Shown piece after piece: positions 1-5,494 of a DNA stretch of 10,177 bases; positions within the stretch are counted from its first letter, which is position 1, and every line of letters begins with the position of its first letter. Below the pieces are notes generated by a model that was not told the origin of the DNA, searched no databases, and saw only the letters and a program-made list of their open reading frames with translations. The position numbers and the translations under genes were made by a program. Origin of the DNA: JAJKIP01 sp040509055 (GTDB taxonomy: Bacteria; Bacteroidota; Bacteroidia; Chitinophagales; Chitinophagaceae); assembly GCA_040509055.1 (NCBI GenBank), contig JBEVLT010000480.1:1-10177 (forward strand). The letters run 5' to 3'.

Positions 1-4
1 AATC

Positions 5-271
5 ATGGCGTTCCCAACAGCAGTCAACAGTCAGATCACCGATTCGATCACCCAGGCAAACACGGAAGTACTGGGTACGGCCCCGGCCGTAGCGATGGGC
101 AATTTTTTCCAGGCTACTGCACAGGCCCTGAGCAATGCAGCTCACAATGCCACCAACAACCAGCAGCAGAGCAATGTAACCGCTCAGGCGGCCACTACCT
201 CCGGCATCACCACCCTGTACTCCATCGACACTGCCTCAGCCGCCGTAGGCACCAAACAGATTTACGGATAA
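5..271 (+). CDS. RebB-family R-body protein, copy 1
   Basis: Small 88 aa protein of the RebB family. Members of this family in Caedibacter build R-bodies, protein ribbons rolled into cylinders that unroll and break membranes. The family pattern is clear: PTAVN and QITDS near the N-terminus, then VLG, AMGN, an Ala/Asn-rich helix QALSNAAHNAT, a QQQSN stretch and a closing YSIDT. There is no signal peptide or membrane segment, so it is probably a cytoplasmic structural subunit. It is the first visible member of five tandem copies. Only four bases precede its ATG, so its leader and the promoter of the array lie outside the window. Compared with copies 2-5 it has T instead of D before the APA(V/I/M)AMGN motif and FF instead of LF or LY after it. 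The family call is strong; assembly into an actual R-body is inferred. Confidence 0.92.
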   Translation: MAFPTAVNSQITDSITQANTEVLGTAPAVAMGNFFQATAQALSNAAHNATNNQQQSNVTAQAATTSGITTLYSIDTASAAVGTKQIYG

Positions 272-289
272 CACAGTTCTTTAAACCAT

Positions 290-314
290 CATTCACCATT
301 AAAACCAAACAACC
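290..314 (+). promoter_or_regulatory. A-rich translation leader before rebB copy 2
   Basis: The bases before this ATG read ATTCACC, then TTAAAA, then CAAACAAC, with no Shine-Dalgarno sequence. Very similar leaders precede the starts at 626, 936, 1322 and 4411. A-rich leaders are typical of Bacteroidota, whose ribosomes use the anti-Shine-Dalgarno poorly. The repeated pattern marks it as a translation-initiation element, or possibly a weak promoter. Confidence 0.55.
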
Positions 315-581
315 ATGGCTTTTCCAACAGCAGTCAACGACCAGATCACCGACTCGGTATCGCAGGTAAACACCAAAGTGTTAGGCGATTCACCGGCCAT
401 CGCAATGGGCAACCTGTTCATCGCCACTTCGCAGGCGCTCAGCAATGCAGCTCACAATGCCACCAACAACCAGCAGCAAAGCAATGTGACCGCACAGGCC
501 GCTACCACTTCCGGCATCACTACGCTGTACTCCATCGATACGGCTTCCGATGCCGTAGGCACCCGCAGGATCTACCAGTAA
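315..581 (+). CDS. RebB-family R-body protein, copy 2
   Basis: 88 aa RebB-family subunit with the same core as its neighbours: PTAVND, QITDS, VLGDSPAIAMGN, the SNAAHNAT helix, QQQSN and SIDTAS, ending in RRIYQ. It starts 43 bases after copy 1 stops, behind an A-rich leader. The middle and C-terminal part is almost the same as copy 1 (shared NNQQQSNVTAQAATTSGITT segment). The N-terminal half is more like copy 3, which also has LFIATSQ where copies 1, 4 and 5 have ATAQ. No catalytic residues are expected; the likely role is as a structural unit of a refractile ribbon. Several slightly different subunits may co-polymerise, as RebA and RebB do in Caedibacter, but this is inferred. Confidence 0.92.
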   Translation: MAFPTAVNDQITDSVSQVNTKVLGDSPAIAMGNLFIATSQALSNAAHNATNNQQQSNVTAQAATTSGITTLYSIDTASDAVGTRRIYQ

Positions 582-625
582 CCACACAAACGATTTTTTA
601 TTATTCACTTTAAAACTTAACAACT

Positions 626-892
626 ATGGCATTCCCGACAGCAGTAAACAGTCAGATCACCGATTCTATATCAGAGGTCAACACCAAGGTTTTGGGCGAT
701 GCGCCCGCTATGGCAATGGGTAACCTGTTCATCGCTACATCCCAGGCCCTGTCCAATGCGGCTCACAATGCCACCAACAACCAGCAGCAAAGCAACGTGA
801 CTACGCAGGCTGCCACCACATCAGGCATCAGCACGTTGTACTCCATCGACACTTCATCAGATGCCAGAGGCACCGCTCTTATTTACCAGTAA
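626..892 (+). CDS. RebB-family R-body protein, copy 3
   Basis: 88 aa RebB-family subunit. It keeps the conserved PTAVNSQITDS start, VLGDAPAMAMGN, LFIATSQALSNAAHNAT and QQQSN. It is the most divergent copy towards the C-terminus, with TTQAATTSGISTLYSIDTSS and an ending in TALIYQ. It follows copy 2 after 44 bases with a leader ATTCACTTTAAAAC. It groups with copies 1 and 2 (NNQQQSNV type) rather than with copies 4 and 5 (TSQQQSNI type). A cytoplasmic structural role in an R-body is likely from the family. Separate expression level or position in the ribbon cannot be read from the sequence. Confidence 0.92.
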   Translation: MAFPTAVNSQITDSISEVNTKVLGDAPAMAMGNLFIATSQALSNAAHNATNNQQQSNVTTQAATTSGISTLYSIDTSSDARGTALIYQ

Positions 893-935
893 ACCAACAT
901 TCATCACTCAATTCACCTTTTAAAAACCAAACATC

Positions 936-1226
936 ATGGCTTTCCCAACAGCAGTCAACAGTCAGATCACCGATTCGGTAACACAGGCCAATACCAAAGT
1001 ATTGGGCGACGCCCCGGCCATTGCCATGGGCAACCTCTTCCAGGCTACCGCCCAGGCCCTTTCCAACGCCGCGCACAATGCCACTACCAGCCAGCAACAA
1101 AGCAATATCACGGCACAGGCAGCCACTACGATGGGCGTTACCACACTTTATTCCATCGATACGGCTTCAGCAGCCGTAGGTACCAAACAGATCTATGCAC
1201 CGGTGCCCGGTAAAGTGTACGGCTAA
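936..1226 (+). CDS. RebB-family R-body protein, copy 4 (C-terminally extended)
   Basis: 96 aa RebB-family subunit, eight residues longer than copies 1-3. The core is standard (PTAVNSQITDS, VLGDAPAIAMGN, LFQATAQALSNAAHNAT). It then has the TSQQQSNITAQAATTMG variant shared only with copy 5. After the usual TKQIY end it continues with APVPGKVYG, a short Pro/Gly tail that no other copy has. The tail could cap or modify the polymer, or could be a neutral read-on. Its DNA from about 1041 to 1143 is nearly the same as the matching part of copy 5, which suggests recent duplication or gene conversion. The ATG sits behind the leader ATTCACCTTTTAAAAACC. Confidence 0.92.
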   Translation: MAFPTAVNSQITDSVTQANTKVLGDAPAIAMGNLFQATAQALSNAAHNATTSQQQSNITAQAATTMGVTTLYSIDTASAAVGTKQIYAPVPGKVYG

Positions 1227-1232
1227 TCCATA

Positions 1233-1277
1233 CCGCCGGCAGGCCCCCGGCCGGCGGAGTCATCTCCCGGCCGGGCC
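1233..1277 (+). promoter_or_regulatory. GC-rich alternative hairpins between rebB copies 4 and 5
   Basis: Two mutually exclusive stems can form. The first pairs CCGCCGGC (1233-1240) with GCCGGCGG (1250-1257). The second pairs GGCC (1242-1245) and CGGCCGG (1248-1254) with CCGGCCG (1267-1273) and GGCC (1274-1277), leaving two bulged C's. No T-run follows, so this is not a standard terminator. It more likely stabilises or marks processing of the mRNA between copies 4 and 5. The other gaps between rebB genes are only 43-44 bases, AT-rich and unstructured. Confidence 0.5.
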
Positions 1278-1321
1278 AAACAAACAAACCGTTTAACCAT
1301 TCAATTAAAAATTAACCGATC

Positions 1322-1591
1322 ATGGCTTATCCAACAGCAGTCAACGACCAGATCACCGATTCGGTGACGCAGGCCAATACCAAGGTATTGGGCGATGCGC
1401 CGGCCATCGCCATGGGCAACCTGTACCAGGCTACCGCCCAGGCCCTTTCCAACGCCGCACACAATGCCACTACCAGCCAGCAACAAAGCAACATCACGGC
1501 ACAGGCAGCCACTACGATGGGAGTCACCATCCTCTACTCCATCGATACCGCTTCCGACGCCGTAGGCACCAAGCAGATCCTGAGCGCATAA
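1322..1591 (+). CDS. RebB-family R-body protein, copy 5
   Basis: 89 aa RebB-family subunit and the last one in the array. It begins MAYPTAVND instead of MAFPTAVN and has LYQATAQ where other copies have F, so it carries two extra tyrosines near conserved positions. The second half (TSQQQSNITAQAATTMGVT) matches copy 4 closely in both protein and DNA. It ends TKQILSA rather than in IYG or IYQ. Its leader reads ATTCAATTAAAAATTAACC and follows a GC-rich hairpin region. A long structured intergenic region ending in T's comes directly after its stop, so the array may be transcribed at a different level from the genes beyond. The RebB family call is strong. Confidence 0.92.
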   Translation: MAYPTAVNDQITDSVTQANTKVLGDAPAIAMGNLYQATAQALSNAAHNATTSQQQSNITAQAATTMGVTILYSIDTASDAVGTKQILSA

Positions 1592-1616
1592 GCAGGCAGG
1601 AATGGATGGACTATTC

Positions 1617-1744
1617 ACAGGAGAATCACCGGCCATACCCCAGCCCAGGCACCGGGCACAGGCAGCGCATATCAAACAGCCGGCGGGGCAACCCTGCCCC
1701 CCGGCGGTCCGGTGCGTTGCCCCTTCTCCTGTTCATTTTTTTTT
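1617..1744 (+). terminator. Long nested hairpin with T9 run (terminator or attenuator)
   Basis: Three nested stems are seen. The outer stem pairs ACAGGAGAA (1617-1625) with TTCTCCTGT (1724-1732), nine perfect pairs. The middle stem pairs GCACCGGGC (1649-1657) with GTCCGGTGC (1707-1715), nine pairs including one G-T. The inner stem pairs GCCGG-c-GGGGCA (1679-1690) with TGCCCCCCGGC (1695-1705), eleven pairs with one bulged C and loop ACCC. Nine T's (1736-1744) follow three bases after the outer stem. An intrinsic terminator or attenuator between the rebB array and the next genes fits best. It could let the subunits be made in excess of the downstream proteins. The stem is much longer than usual, so a structured RNA element is an alternative. 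Confidence 0.6.
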
Positions 1745-1758
1745 AAAACTATTTACTC

Positions 1759-2199
1759 ATGGAAGAACAAGGAAACACTCCCACTCCCGCTACAGGTACG
1801 GGTCCTGCCACGGGCGACAGCAATAGCCAGGTGCAGCAGGTGCGCCAGACGGTGGCCAAACAGGTAGCCGAGCTGAAGCAGCAGATCAGCCTGATCCAGC
1901 AACAATCGCTGAAGACCATGCAGGAGACCATTGATTCCGTATTCAGGTCGCAGGTTTCGGACAACCTGCAGCAGGTGGCCAAACAGGAGCAGGACAGCCT
2001 GCAACAGATGAGAACCCCTGTGGCGCCCGCCTCCCAGCCGGCCTCTGCTTACAGCGAAATCCCTGGTGGCAACCAGGCCATGGCCAGCGCCAGCAAGAGC
2101 GTGGACCAGGCCATGCAGGCCGCAGCCCAAAGCATTGAGAATGCAGAAAAAGCATTGAGCAACCTGGGCAAGCCCGAACCACCGGTTTCCGGGTCCTGA
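1759..2199 (+). CDS. Gln-rich coiled-coil protein of unknown function
   Basis: 146 aa protein that I do not recognise as a named family. Residues 1-20 are a flexible Thr/Pro/Gly-rich start. Residues about 22-84 are a long Gln-rich amphipathic helix (VQQVRQ, AELKQQIS, LQQVAKQEQ) that looks like a coiled coil. Residues about 86-104 form a Pro/Ser-rich linker. Residues about 106-136 are a second helix, AMASASKSVDQAMQAAAQS. The protein ends in a short Pro/Ser tail. There is no signal peptide or membrane span. It lies between the rebB array and the DUF2158 gene, behind a T-rich leader. It could help R-body assembly or bridge subunits, but this rests only on position. A 6-bp hairpin (CCGGGT/ACCCGG, 2189-2204) overlaps its stop codon. 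Confidence 0.75.
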   Translation: MEEQGNTPTPATGTGPATGDSNSQVQQVRQTVAKQVAELKQQISLIQQQSLKTMQETIDSVFRSQVSDNLQQVAKQEQDSLQQMRTPVAPASQPASAYSEIPGGNQAMASASKSVDQAMQAAAQSIENAEKALSNLGKPEPPVSGS

Positions 2200-2249
2200 C
2201 CCGGCATGGCAGCGGAATCAATACTCATTTATTCTAAATCACAAAAGAA

Positions 2250-2438
2250 ATGGCACAGAATACATTCAATCCCGGAGATGTGGTCAAGCTCAATTCCGGC
2301 GGCCCGGCCATGACCGTTTCCAGAGTGGACAACGGAGTGGTCAGGTGCGTGTGGTACAACGAAGCGCAGTCGAAGTTCGAAGACCTGCGCCTGGCGCAGA
2401 CTGTGCTGGTGAAACAAACCCTGACCGGCCAGGGCTGA
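2250..2438 (+). CDS. DUF2158/YodC-like small protein
   Basis: 62 aa protein of the DUF2158 (YodC-like) type. The signature is FNPGDVVKLNSGGPAMTV near the N-terminus, then VVRCVWYN and a C-terminal FEDLRLAQTVLV. These match the usual F..GDVV.L.SGGP.MTV and C.W(F/Y) pattern of the family, which is expected to fold as a small beta barrel. The biochemical function of the family is not established. The length is normal for the family. It starts 50 bases after the coiled-coil gene, behind a leader CACAAAAGAA that could serve as a weak ribosome site. Such proteins are common as small accessory genes, and a role in the R-body locus is uncertain. Confidence 0.82.
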   Translation: MAQNTFNPGDVVKLNSGGPAMTVSRVDNGVVRCVWYNEAQSKFEDLRLAQTVLVKQTLTGQG

Positions 2439-2494
2439 CCGCCTTGCAGAACGGGATCACAGCTCTTCACAACCGCGAACAAATATCCCCGGAC

Positions 2495-3283
2495 ATGAAA
2501 AAGGTCGGACTTTCCCTATGGCTGTTGCCGGTGATGCTCCTGCACAGCAGCTGCCGGGGCTACACGGTGCACGATTCCCGGCAGCTAACAGCAGTGATCG
2601 TGATCGGTGGCATCATCCTTTTGTTCCTTGCGCTGGCAGCCTGCAGTAATATGCTGCGCGACGAGGTGAGCAACTGCGAAGAGTTTGATGCCAATGCAGA
2701 ACAGATGCAAAAGAAACAGAAGACCAGGATCAGCAGGAAACGGCCCTTTAGCCTTACCCGCGTGCAACTGGGTTTGTGGACCGTGATCATCGGCTGCACA
2801 TACATTTATCTTTCGCTGTACAAGGGCGACTGTGCCGAAGGTCCCGTGAACAAGACCGCCCTGGTACTGGCCGCCATTTTTTCCGTCACCGTGGCAGGCT
2901 CCGCCATCATCGACAAGCGGGAGATCGGCGATAACCGGTCCCGCCACCAGAACACGCCCTCCCATGGGTTCTTTACCGATATCCTGTCGGATGATGACGG
3001 CATCAGCCTGCACCGCTTCCAGTATGTGGTATGGACCATCATTGCCGTTGCGGTGTACCTGTACAAGCTCAGCGGGGTTCAAACCGGGTGCCGCATGCCC
3101 GAACTCAGCGACACGCTGCTGGCGCTGACAGGCATCAGCAGCGCTACCTACCTGCTGCTGCGGGCAGGAGAAAATGATCCGCCTGCAGCAGATACAGATA
3201 CCGGGAGCGACATGCAAAGCAATAAGAACGACAATACCGGCCAGGCTTCTTACGACCAGAAGAACACCGGGTTCTATGGCTAA
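2495..3283 (+). CDS. Multi-pass membrane protein with internal duplication
   Basis: 262 aa when started at the ATG at 2495. A longer in-frame start at 2345 would overlap the DUF2158 gene out of frame and is less likely. The N-terminus (MKK, then a hydrophobic run to SSC at residue 20) looks like a signal peptide, though HSSC is a poor lipobox. Hydrophobic spans lie at about residues 31-53, 89-108, 121-139, 174-193 and 205-223. The motif SL.R.Q...WT.I occurs twice, at residues 86-98 and 171-183. Each copy opens a two-helix unit, which indicates an internal tandem duplication. Between the units is a polar segment with GFFTDILSDDDG. The C-terminal 35 residues are polar. The family is not named with confidence. 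Position suggests an inner-membrane partner of the locus. Confidence 0.75.
   Translation: MKKVGLSLWLLPVMLLHSSCRGYTVHDSRQLTAVIVIGGIILLFLALAACSNMLRDEVSNCEEFDANAEQMQKKQKTRISRKRPFSLTRVQLGLWTVIIGCTYIYLSLYKGDCAEGPVNKTALVLAAIFSVTVAGSAIIDKREIGDNRSRHQNTPSHGFFTDILSDDDGISLHRFQYVVWTIIAVAVYLYKLSGVQTGCRMPELSDTLLALTGISSATYLLLRAGENDPPAADTDTGSDMQSNKNDNTGQASYDQKNTGFYG
2750..3064 (+). repeat. Internal two-helix duplication in the membrane protein
   Basis: Residues 86-105 (SLTRVQLGLWTVI and on to YIY) and 171-190 (SLHRFQYVVWTII and on to YLY) line up without gaps, sharing S, L, R, Q, W, T and I. Each is followed by a second hydrophobic helix (about 121-139 and 205-223). This is diverged protein-level duplication; the DNA no longer repeats. 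Confidence 0.65.
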
Positions 3284-3333
3284 CGATCCATTCCCGTTCA
3301 CACCGTTGTTTCATCATCCTTATAACCTGAGCC

Positions 3334-4347
3334 ATGCCGTTATCACCCGCTTTTATCGAGACCGCCCGGACGATGCAGTTCACCAATGGCAGCGATATAG
3401 ATAATTATTTTACCCATACAGGAGGTGCTGCTTTTATCGGCTGGTTTAATAGCCGGGTAGCCGGCAAAGGCGACTGGCTGCTGACAGGCTCTGCAATGCC
3501 CCTGTCCATCGCCACCGATGCTGCTGCCTGCGAATATTTCAGCGGGTTGTGGAGCCCGGCATCGATCGGGAACATTTTTGGTACCACAGCAGTGAGCCTG
3601 CTGCAGTTTGCCGCACTGCAGAGCATTATCATCAACGAAACAGGCGGCAGCCTGGCCCCGCGTACGGAGATCGTTGGCTCGCCGGGACATCCCGGCATCG
3701 CCTATGCCTTCGATGCCATACCGGGACTGAAAAGATCTTACAACACACTTTCGAGCAATAAAAACTGCCTCCTGCTGTTCAACGATCCTGCCTACAACGG
3801 GGCTTTCAGCGAATTGCCACTCGGCAGGCAGCTGATGAACACGACAGATACTGTATGGAAAGGGGATGTGTACCCACAGCAAACGCTGCCTACTTCCACG
3901 CTTCCGGCGGTAACAGGTTATGTGCTGGAAGCAGACTTTTTCAAATTTCGCGGGCGGGGATTTATACAAACCACGGGCAGGATGAACTATACCCGGCTGA
4001 TCCAATACATTACCGCTTATACCGGCAGCCATCCCGTGCTGACCGCCATGAAAGAGAAATGGAACAGCCACGGCGTAACGGCGGATGTACTGGCAAGCAT
4101 CAGCACCAATGCTGACTGGGACGAGCTGTTTGGCGACACTGATTGCCAGGTGGCCGCGAAGGCCATCGCCATTCACAACCGGGCTTCCGGCCAATACCTG
4201 GAAAACCTGGAGCAGGCCGGTGAAGACACCATCGCGCGGCTGCTGTACAATATGGGACTGCATATCAGCGGCGCCGACAGCTATGCGATGCTTTTCCAAA
4301 ACAGGGTACTTCAACTGCTGGAACAGGTAGCAAAGGCGGCTTCCTGA
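3334..4347 (+). CDS. GH19/lysozyme-like glycoside hydrolase
   Basis: 337 aa protein resembling the chitinase-19/lysozyme-like fold. Residues 101-105 read NETGG inside a helix (FAALQSIIINETGGS). This matches the xETxGG segment that carries the catalytic acid Glu (here E102) in GH19-type enzymes, and E112 is a candidate second acid. Residues 207-219 read GRGFIQTTGRMNY, matching the GRG.IQ.TGR.NY substrate-cleft motif of the family. About 95 residues before and 110 after the core are not explained. No signal peptide is seen, so export would need lysis or another route. A wall- or chitin-degrading role is inferred. It follows the membrane protein after 50 bases. An ATG at 3276 in another frame overlaps the upstream stop (ATGGCTAA) but ends at 3404. 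Confidence 0.7.
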   Translation: MPLSPAFIETARTMQFTNGSDIDNYFTHTGGAAFIGWFNSRVAGKGDWLLTGSAMPLSIATDAAACEYFSGLWSPASIGNIFGTTAVSLLQFAALQSIIINETGGSLAPRTEIVGSPGHPGIAYAFDAIPGLKRSYNTLSSNKNCLLLFNDPAYNGAFSELPLGRQLMNTTDTVWKGDVYPQQTLPTSTLPAVTGYVLEADFFKFRGRGFIQTTGRMNYTRLIQYITAYTGSHPVLTAMKEKWNSHGVTADVLASISTNADWDELFGDTDCQVAAKAIAIHNRASGQYLENLEQAGEDTIARLLYNMGLHISGADSYAMLFQNRVLQLLEQVAKAAS

Positions 4348-4386
4348 GCAATACACAACCGGCGCCGGCCGCAAAACAGACCTGAT

Positions 4387-4410
4387 TATTCAATTATAAA
4401 AACCAACAAC
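4387..4410 (+). promoter_or_regulatory. A-rich leader shared with the rebB genes
   Basis: ATTCAATTATAAAAACCAAC precedes the ATG at 4411. It is almost the same as the leaders before rebB copies 2-5, although 2.8 kb and four unrelated genes lie between. The shared leader supports common regulation or a common translation signal. Confidence 0.5.
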
Positions 4411-4905
4411 ATGGACCCCAATGCACAACCCTTTATCCCCCCGCAGCCACTGAATCCCAACGCGCAACCGTTCATTCCGCAGCCGCAGCCACAACCACAA
4501 CCGCTCAACCCGAATGCACAGCCCTTTATACCGCAGGCCCAGCCTCAACTGAATCCCAATGCCCAGCCCTTTATACCGCAACAGCAACCGCCACTGAACC
4601 CACAACCGCTGAATCCCAACGCACCGCCTTTTTACCCTCCCTATCCGAATATTCCCGACAATACACTGGTGAATCCCATGGTGCTGAACATGATCATCAA
4701 TTTGCCGCCTTCGCAGTTGCCTTACCAGATCGTGCGCGAGTGGCATCTTGTCTTTGAAGTATGGGCCTACCAGGACGGTCTGAATGGCGGCTATGTATCA
4801 CATTTCAACATCCAGGCGGCGGGAGGTCCGCAGCTGCACGTGTATTACAACGCTCTCGGGCAACTGGAAGTGGTGGGTATCGGGCAGCGGCCGACAGGAT
4901 ATTGA
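4411..4905 (+). CDS. Protein with PNAQPFIP repeats and a conserved-looking C-terminal domain
   Basis: 164 aa protein. Residues 1-81 are low-complexity and built from five imperfect repeats of (D/N)PNAQPFIP at 2-10, 15-23, 33-41, 48-56 and 68-76, separated by Gln/Pro spacers such as QPQPQPQP. The last repeat is altered to NPNAPPFYP. Residues about 85-164 look like a small folded domain with REWHLVFEVW, YVSHFNIQAAGG and HVYYNALGQLEVVGIG. No family is recognised. The layout, a Pro-rich flexible arm and a compact tail domain, is typical of linkers or display arms. It has no signal peptide. It shares its leader with the rebB genes and lies 33 bases before the first of two paralogous genes. The function is unknown. 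Confidence 0.78.
   Translation: MDPNAQPFIPPQPLNPNAQPFIPQPQPQPQPLNPNAQPFIPQAQPQLNPNAQPFIPQQQPPLNPQPLNPNAPPFYPPYPNIPDNTLVNPMVLNMIINLPPSQLPYQIVREWHLVFEVWAYQDGLNGGYVSHFNIQAAGGPQLHVYYNALGQLEVVGIGQRPTGY
4414..4638 (+). repeat. Coding tandem repeats, (D/N)PNAQPFIP x5
   Basis: Five copies of a nine-residue unit with variable Pro/Gln spacers. The first four keep PNAQPFIP exactly; the fifth reads PNAPPFYP. The unit is conserved in protein but varies at the third codon position, so the repeats are not recent slippage products. Confidence 0.8.
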
Positions 4906-4938
4906 TGCAGAAAACATTTATCATTTAATCTATCAATC

Positions 4939-5427
4939 ATGTTCAACCAAAATCTCGAAAAGCTGTTTTTTACCAATCCCGGCGGCACGCTGGGCACCAG
5001 TGTGTATTACATGCACCAGGGGGGCATTATCCGGGCCAAGACCAACGCCAACGAACTGCATGTACGCCCGGGAAAGAACATCTACTTTATCCGGGATGCC
5101 GATGCCAATTTTTTCGACAATGATCCCGACCGTGTCGCTTTCTATACCGATTCCTGGTTTGTCAGCCGCAACAACTTCAGCATACTGGTCAAGCTGGCGC
5201 CCGACGATACATACGTCACACCTGTAGACATGTACCTGGACAAGGACGGCAAATACCAGAGTGGCGTGCATGTGGGACACCCGGTTACCAATACGTTCAG
5301 GGGCGCCATAGCCGGCTCGGCCACTACCCTCACCCTCGACCAGGTAGTGCAGCGCATCGCGGCCCATGTGAACGATACGGACTCCGGCAATTTCAGCCTG
5401 ACCACCGGCGATCCCATTACTATCTGA
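4939..5427 (+). CDS. Conserved protein of unknown function, paralogue A
   Basis: 162 aa protein that is clearly homologous to the product at 7349-7843. Shared blocks are LGTSVYY (residues 18-24), IRAKTNANELHVRP (31-44), KN.YFIR..D.NFF (46-59), DMYLD..G.YQSG.H.GHP.TN (about 96-117) and HVND near the C-terminus. No named family is recognised. There is no signal peptide or membrane span, and the pattern of alternating hydrophobic residues suggests a mostly beta protein. It lies 33 bases after the Pro-rich gene and 67 bases before the DUF4157 gene. The two paralogues flank that gene, so a role as adaptor, cognate binding protein or structural component is plausible but unproven. Confidence 0.72.
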   Translation: MFNQNLEKLFFTNPGGTLGTSVYYMHQGGIIRAKTNANELHVRPGKNIYFIRDADANFFDNDPDRVAFYTDSWFVSRNNFSILVKLAPDDTYVTPVDMYLDKDGKYQSGVHVGHPVTNTFRGAIAGSATTLTLDQVVQRIAAHVNDTDSGNFSLTTGDPITI

Positions 5428-5452
5428 CCCCTGTATTATCCTGCTTCAGCCT

Positions 5453-5476
5453 GCAGGCAGCACCGTGCTGCCATGC
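5453..5476 (+). promoter_or_regulatory. Hairpin upstream of the DUF4157 gene
   Basis: GCAGGCAGCA (5453-5462) pairs with TGCTGCC (5466-5472) and, past one bulged A, TGC (5474-5476), leaving a three-base loop CCG. It lies between the paralogue A stop and the DUF4157 start with no T-run after it, so it is not an intrinsic terminator. It may protect or separate the message of the effector gene. The start at 5495 has an A-rich AAAAGAAAGAT just before it. Confidence 0.45.
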
Positions 5477-5494
5477 GGCTCTTAAAAGAAAGAT

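Larger units (their letters stand above)
5..1591 (+). repeat. Tandem array of five rebB paralogues
   Basis: Five gene units of about 310 bases (copies 1-4) and a fifth after a 95-base gap. Two types occur: NNQQQSNV in copies 1-3 and TSQQQSNI in copies 4-5. The array begins before the window. Similarity is highest in the 3' half of each unit. Confidence 0.9.

Noticed and set aside
5..1591. The rebB array as a CRISPR or non-coding repeat array
   Set aside because: Units are about 310 bases, fully coding, and vary mostly at third codon positions.
1301..1675. Minus-strand frame (124 aa) opposite rebB copy 5
   Set aside because: Similar antisense frames appear opposite the other rebB copies, as expected when repeated genes share codon use.
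1602..1826. Plus-strand frame (74 aa) across the intergenic hairpin
   Set aside because: It runs into the coiled-coil gene in another frame, has a composition unlike neighbours and covers the structured region.
2345..2494. Longer N-terminus for the membrane protein (start at 2345)
   Set aside because: It would overlap the DUF2158 gene out of frame; the inner ATG at 2495 gives a signal-like N-terminus.
2585..3301. Minus-strand frame (238 aa) opposite the membrane protein gene
   Set aside because: The plus-strand product has clear membrane helices and an internal repeat; the opposite frame shows no family pattern.
3276..3404. Plus-strand frame starting ATGGCTAA, overlapping the stop of the membrane protein gene (43 aa, MANDPFPFTPLFHH...)
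   Set aside because: It ends at 3404 inside the GH19-like gene and has no recognisable family. It could be a coupled leader or a remnant N-terminus lost by frameshift, but the 3334 start gives a complete, sensible protein.
4361..4370. Palindrome CCGGCGCCGG between the GH19-like and Pro-repeat genes
   Set aside because: No loop of normal size and no T-run; probably chance in GC-rich DNA.
3343..4374. Long minus-strand frame (343 aa) opposite the GH19-like gene
   Set aside because: It mirrors the real gene almost exactly, has no family motifs and is odd in composition (many Cys, Arg and Gly).
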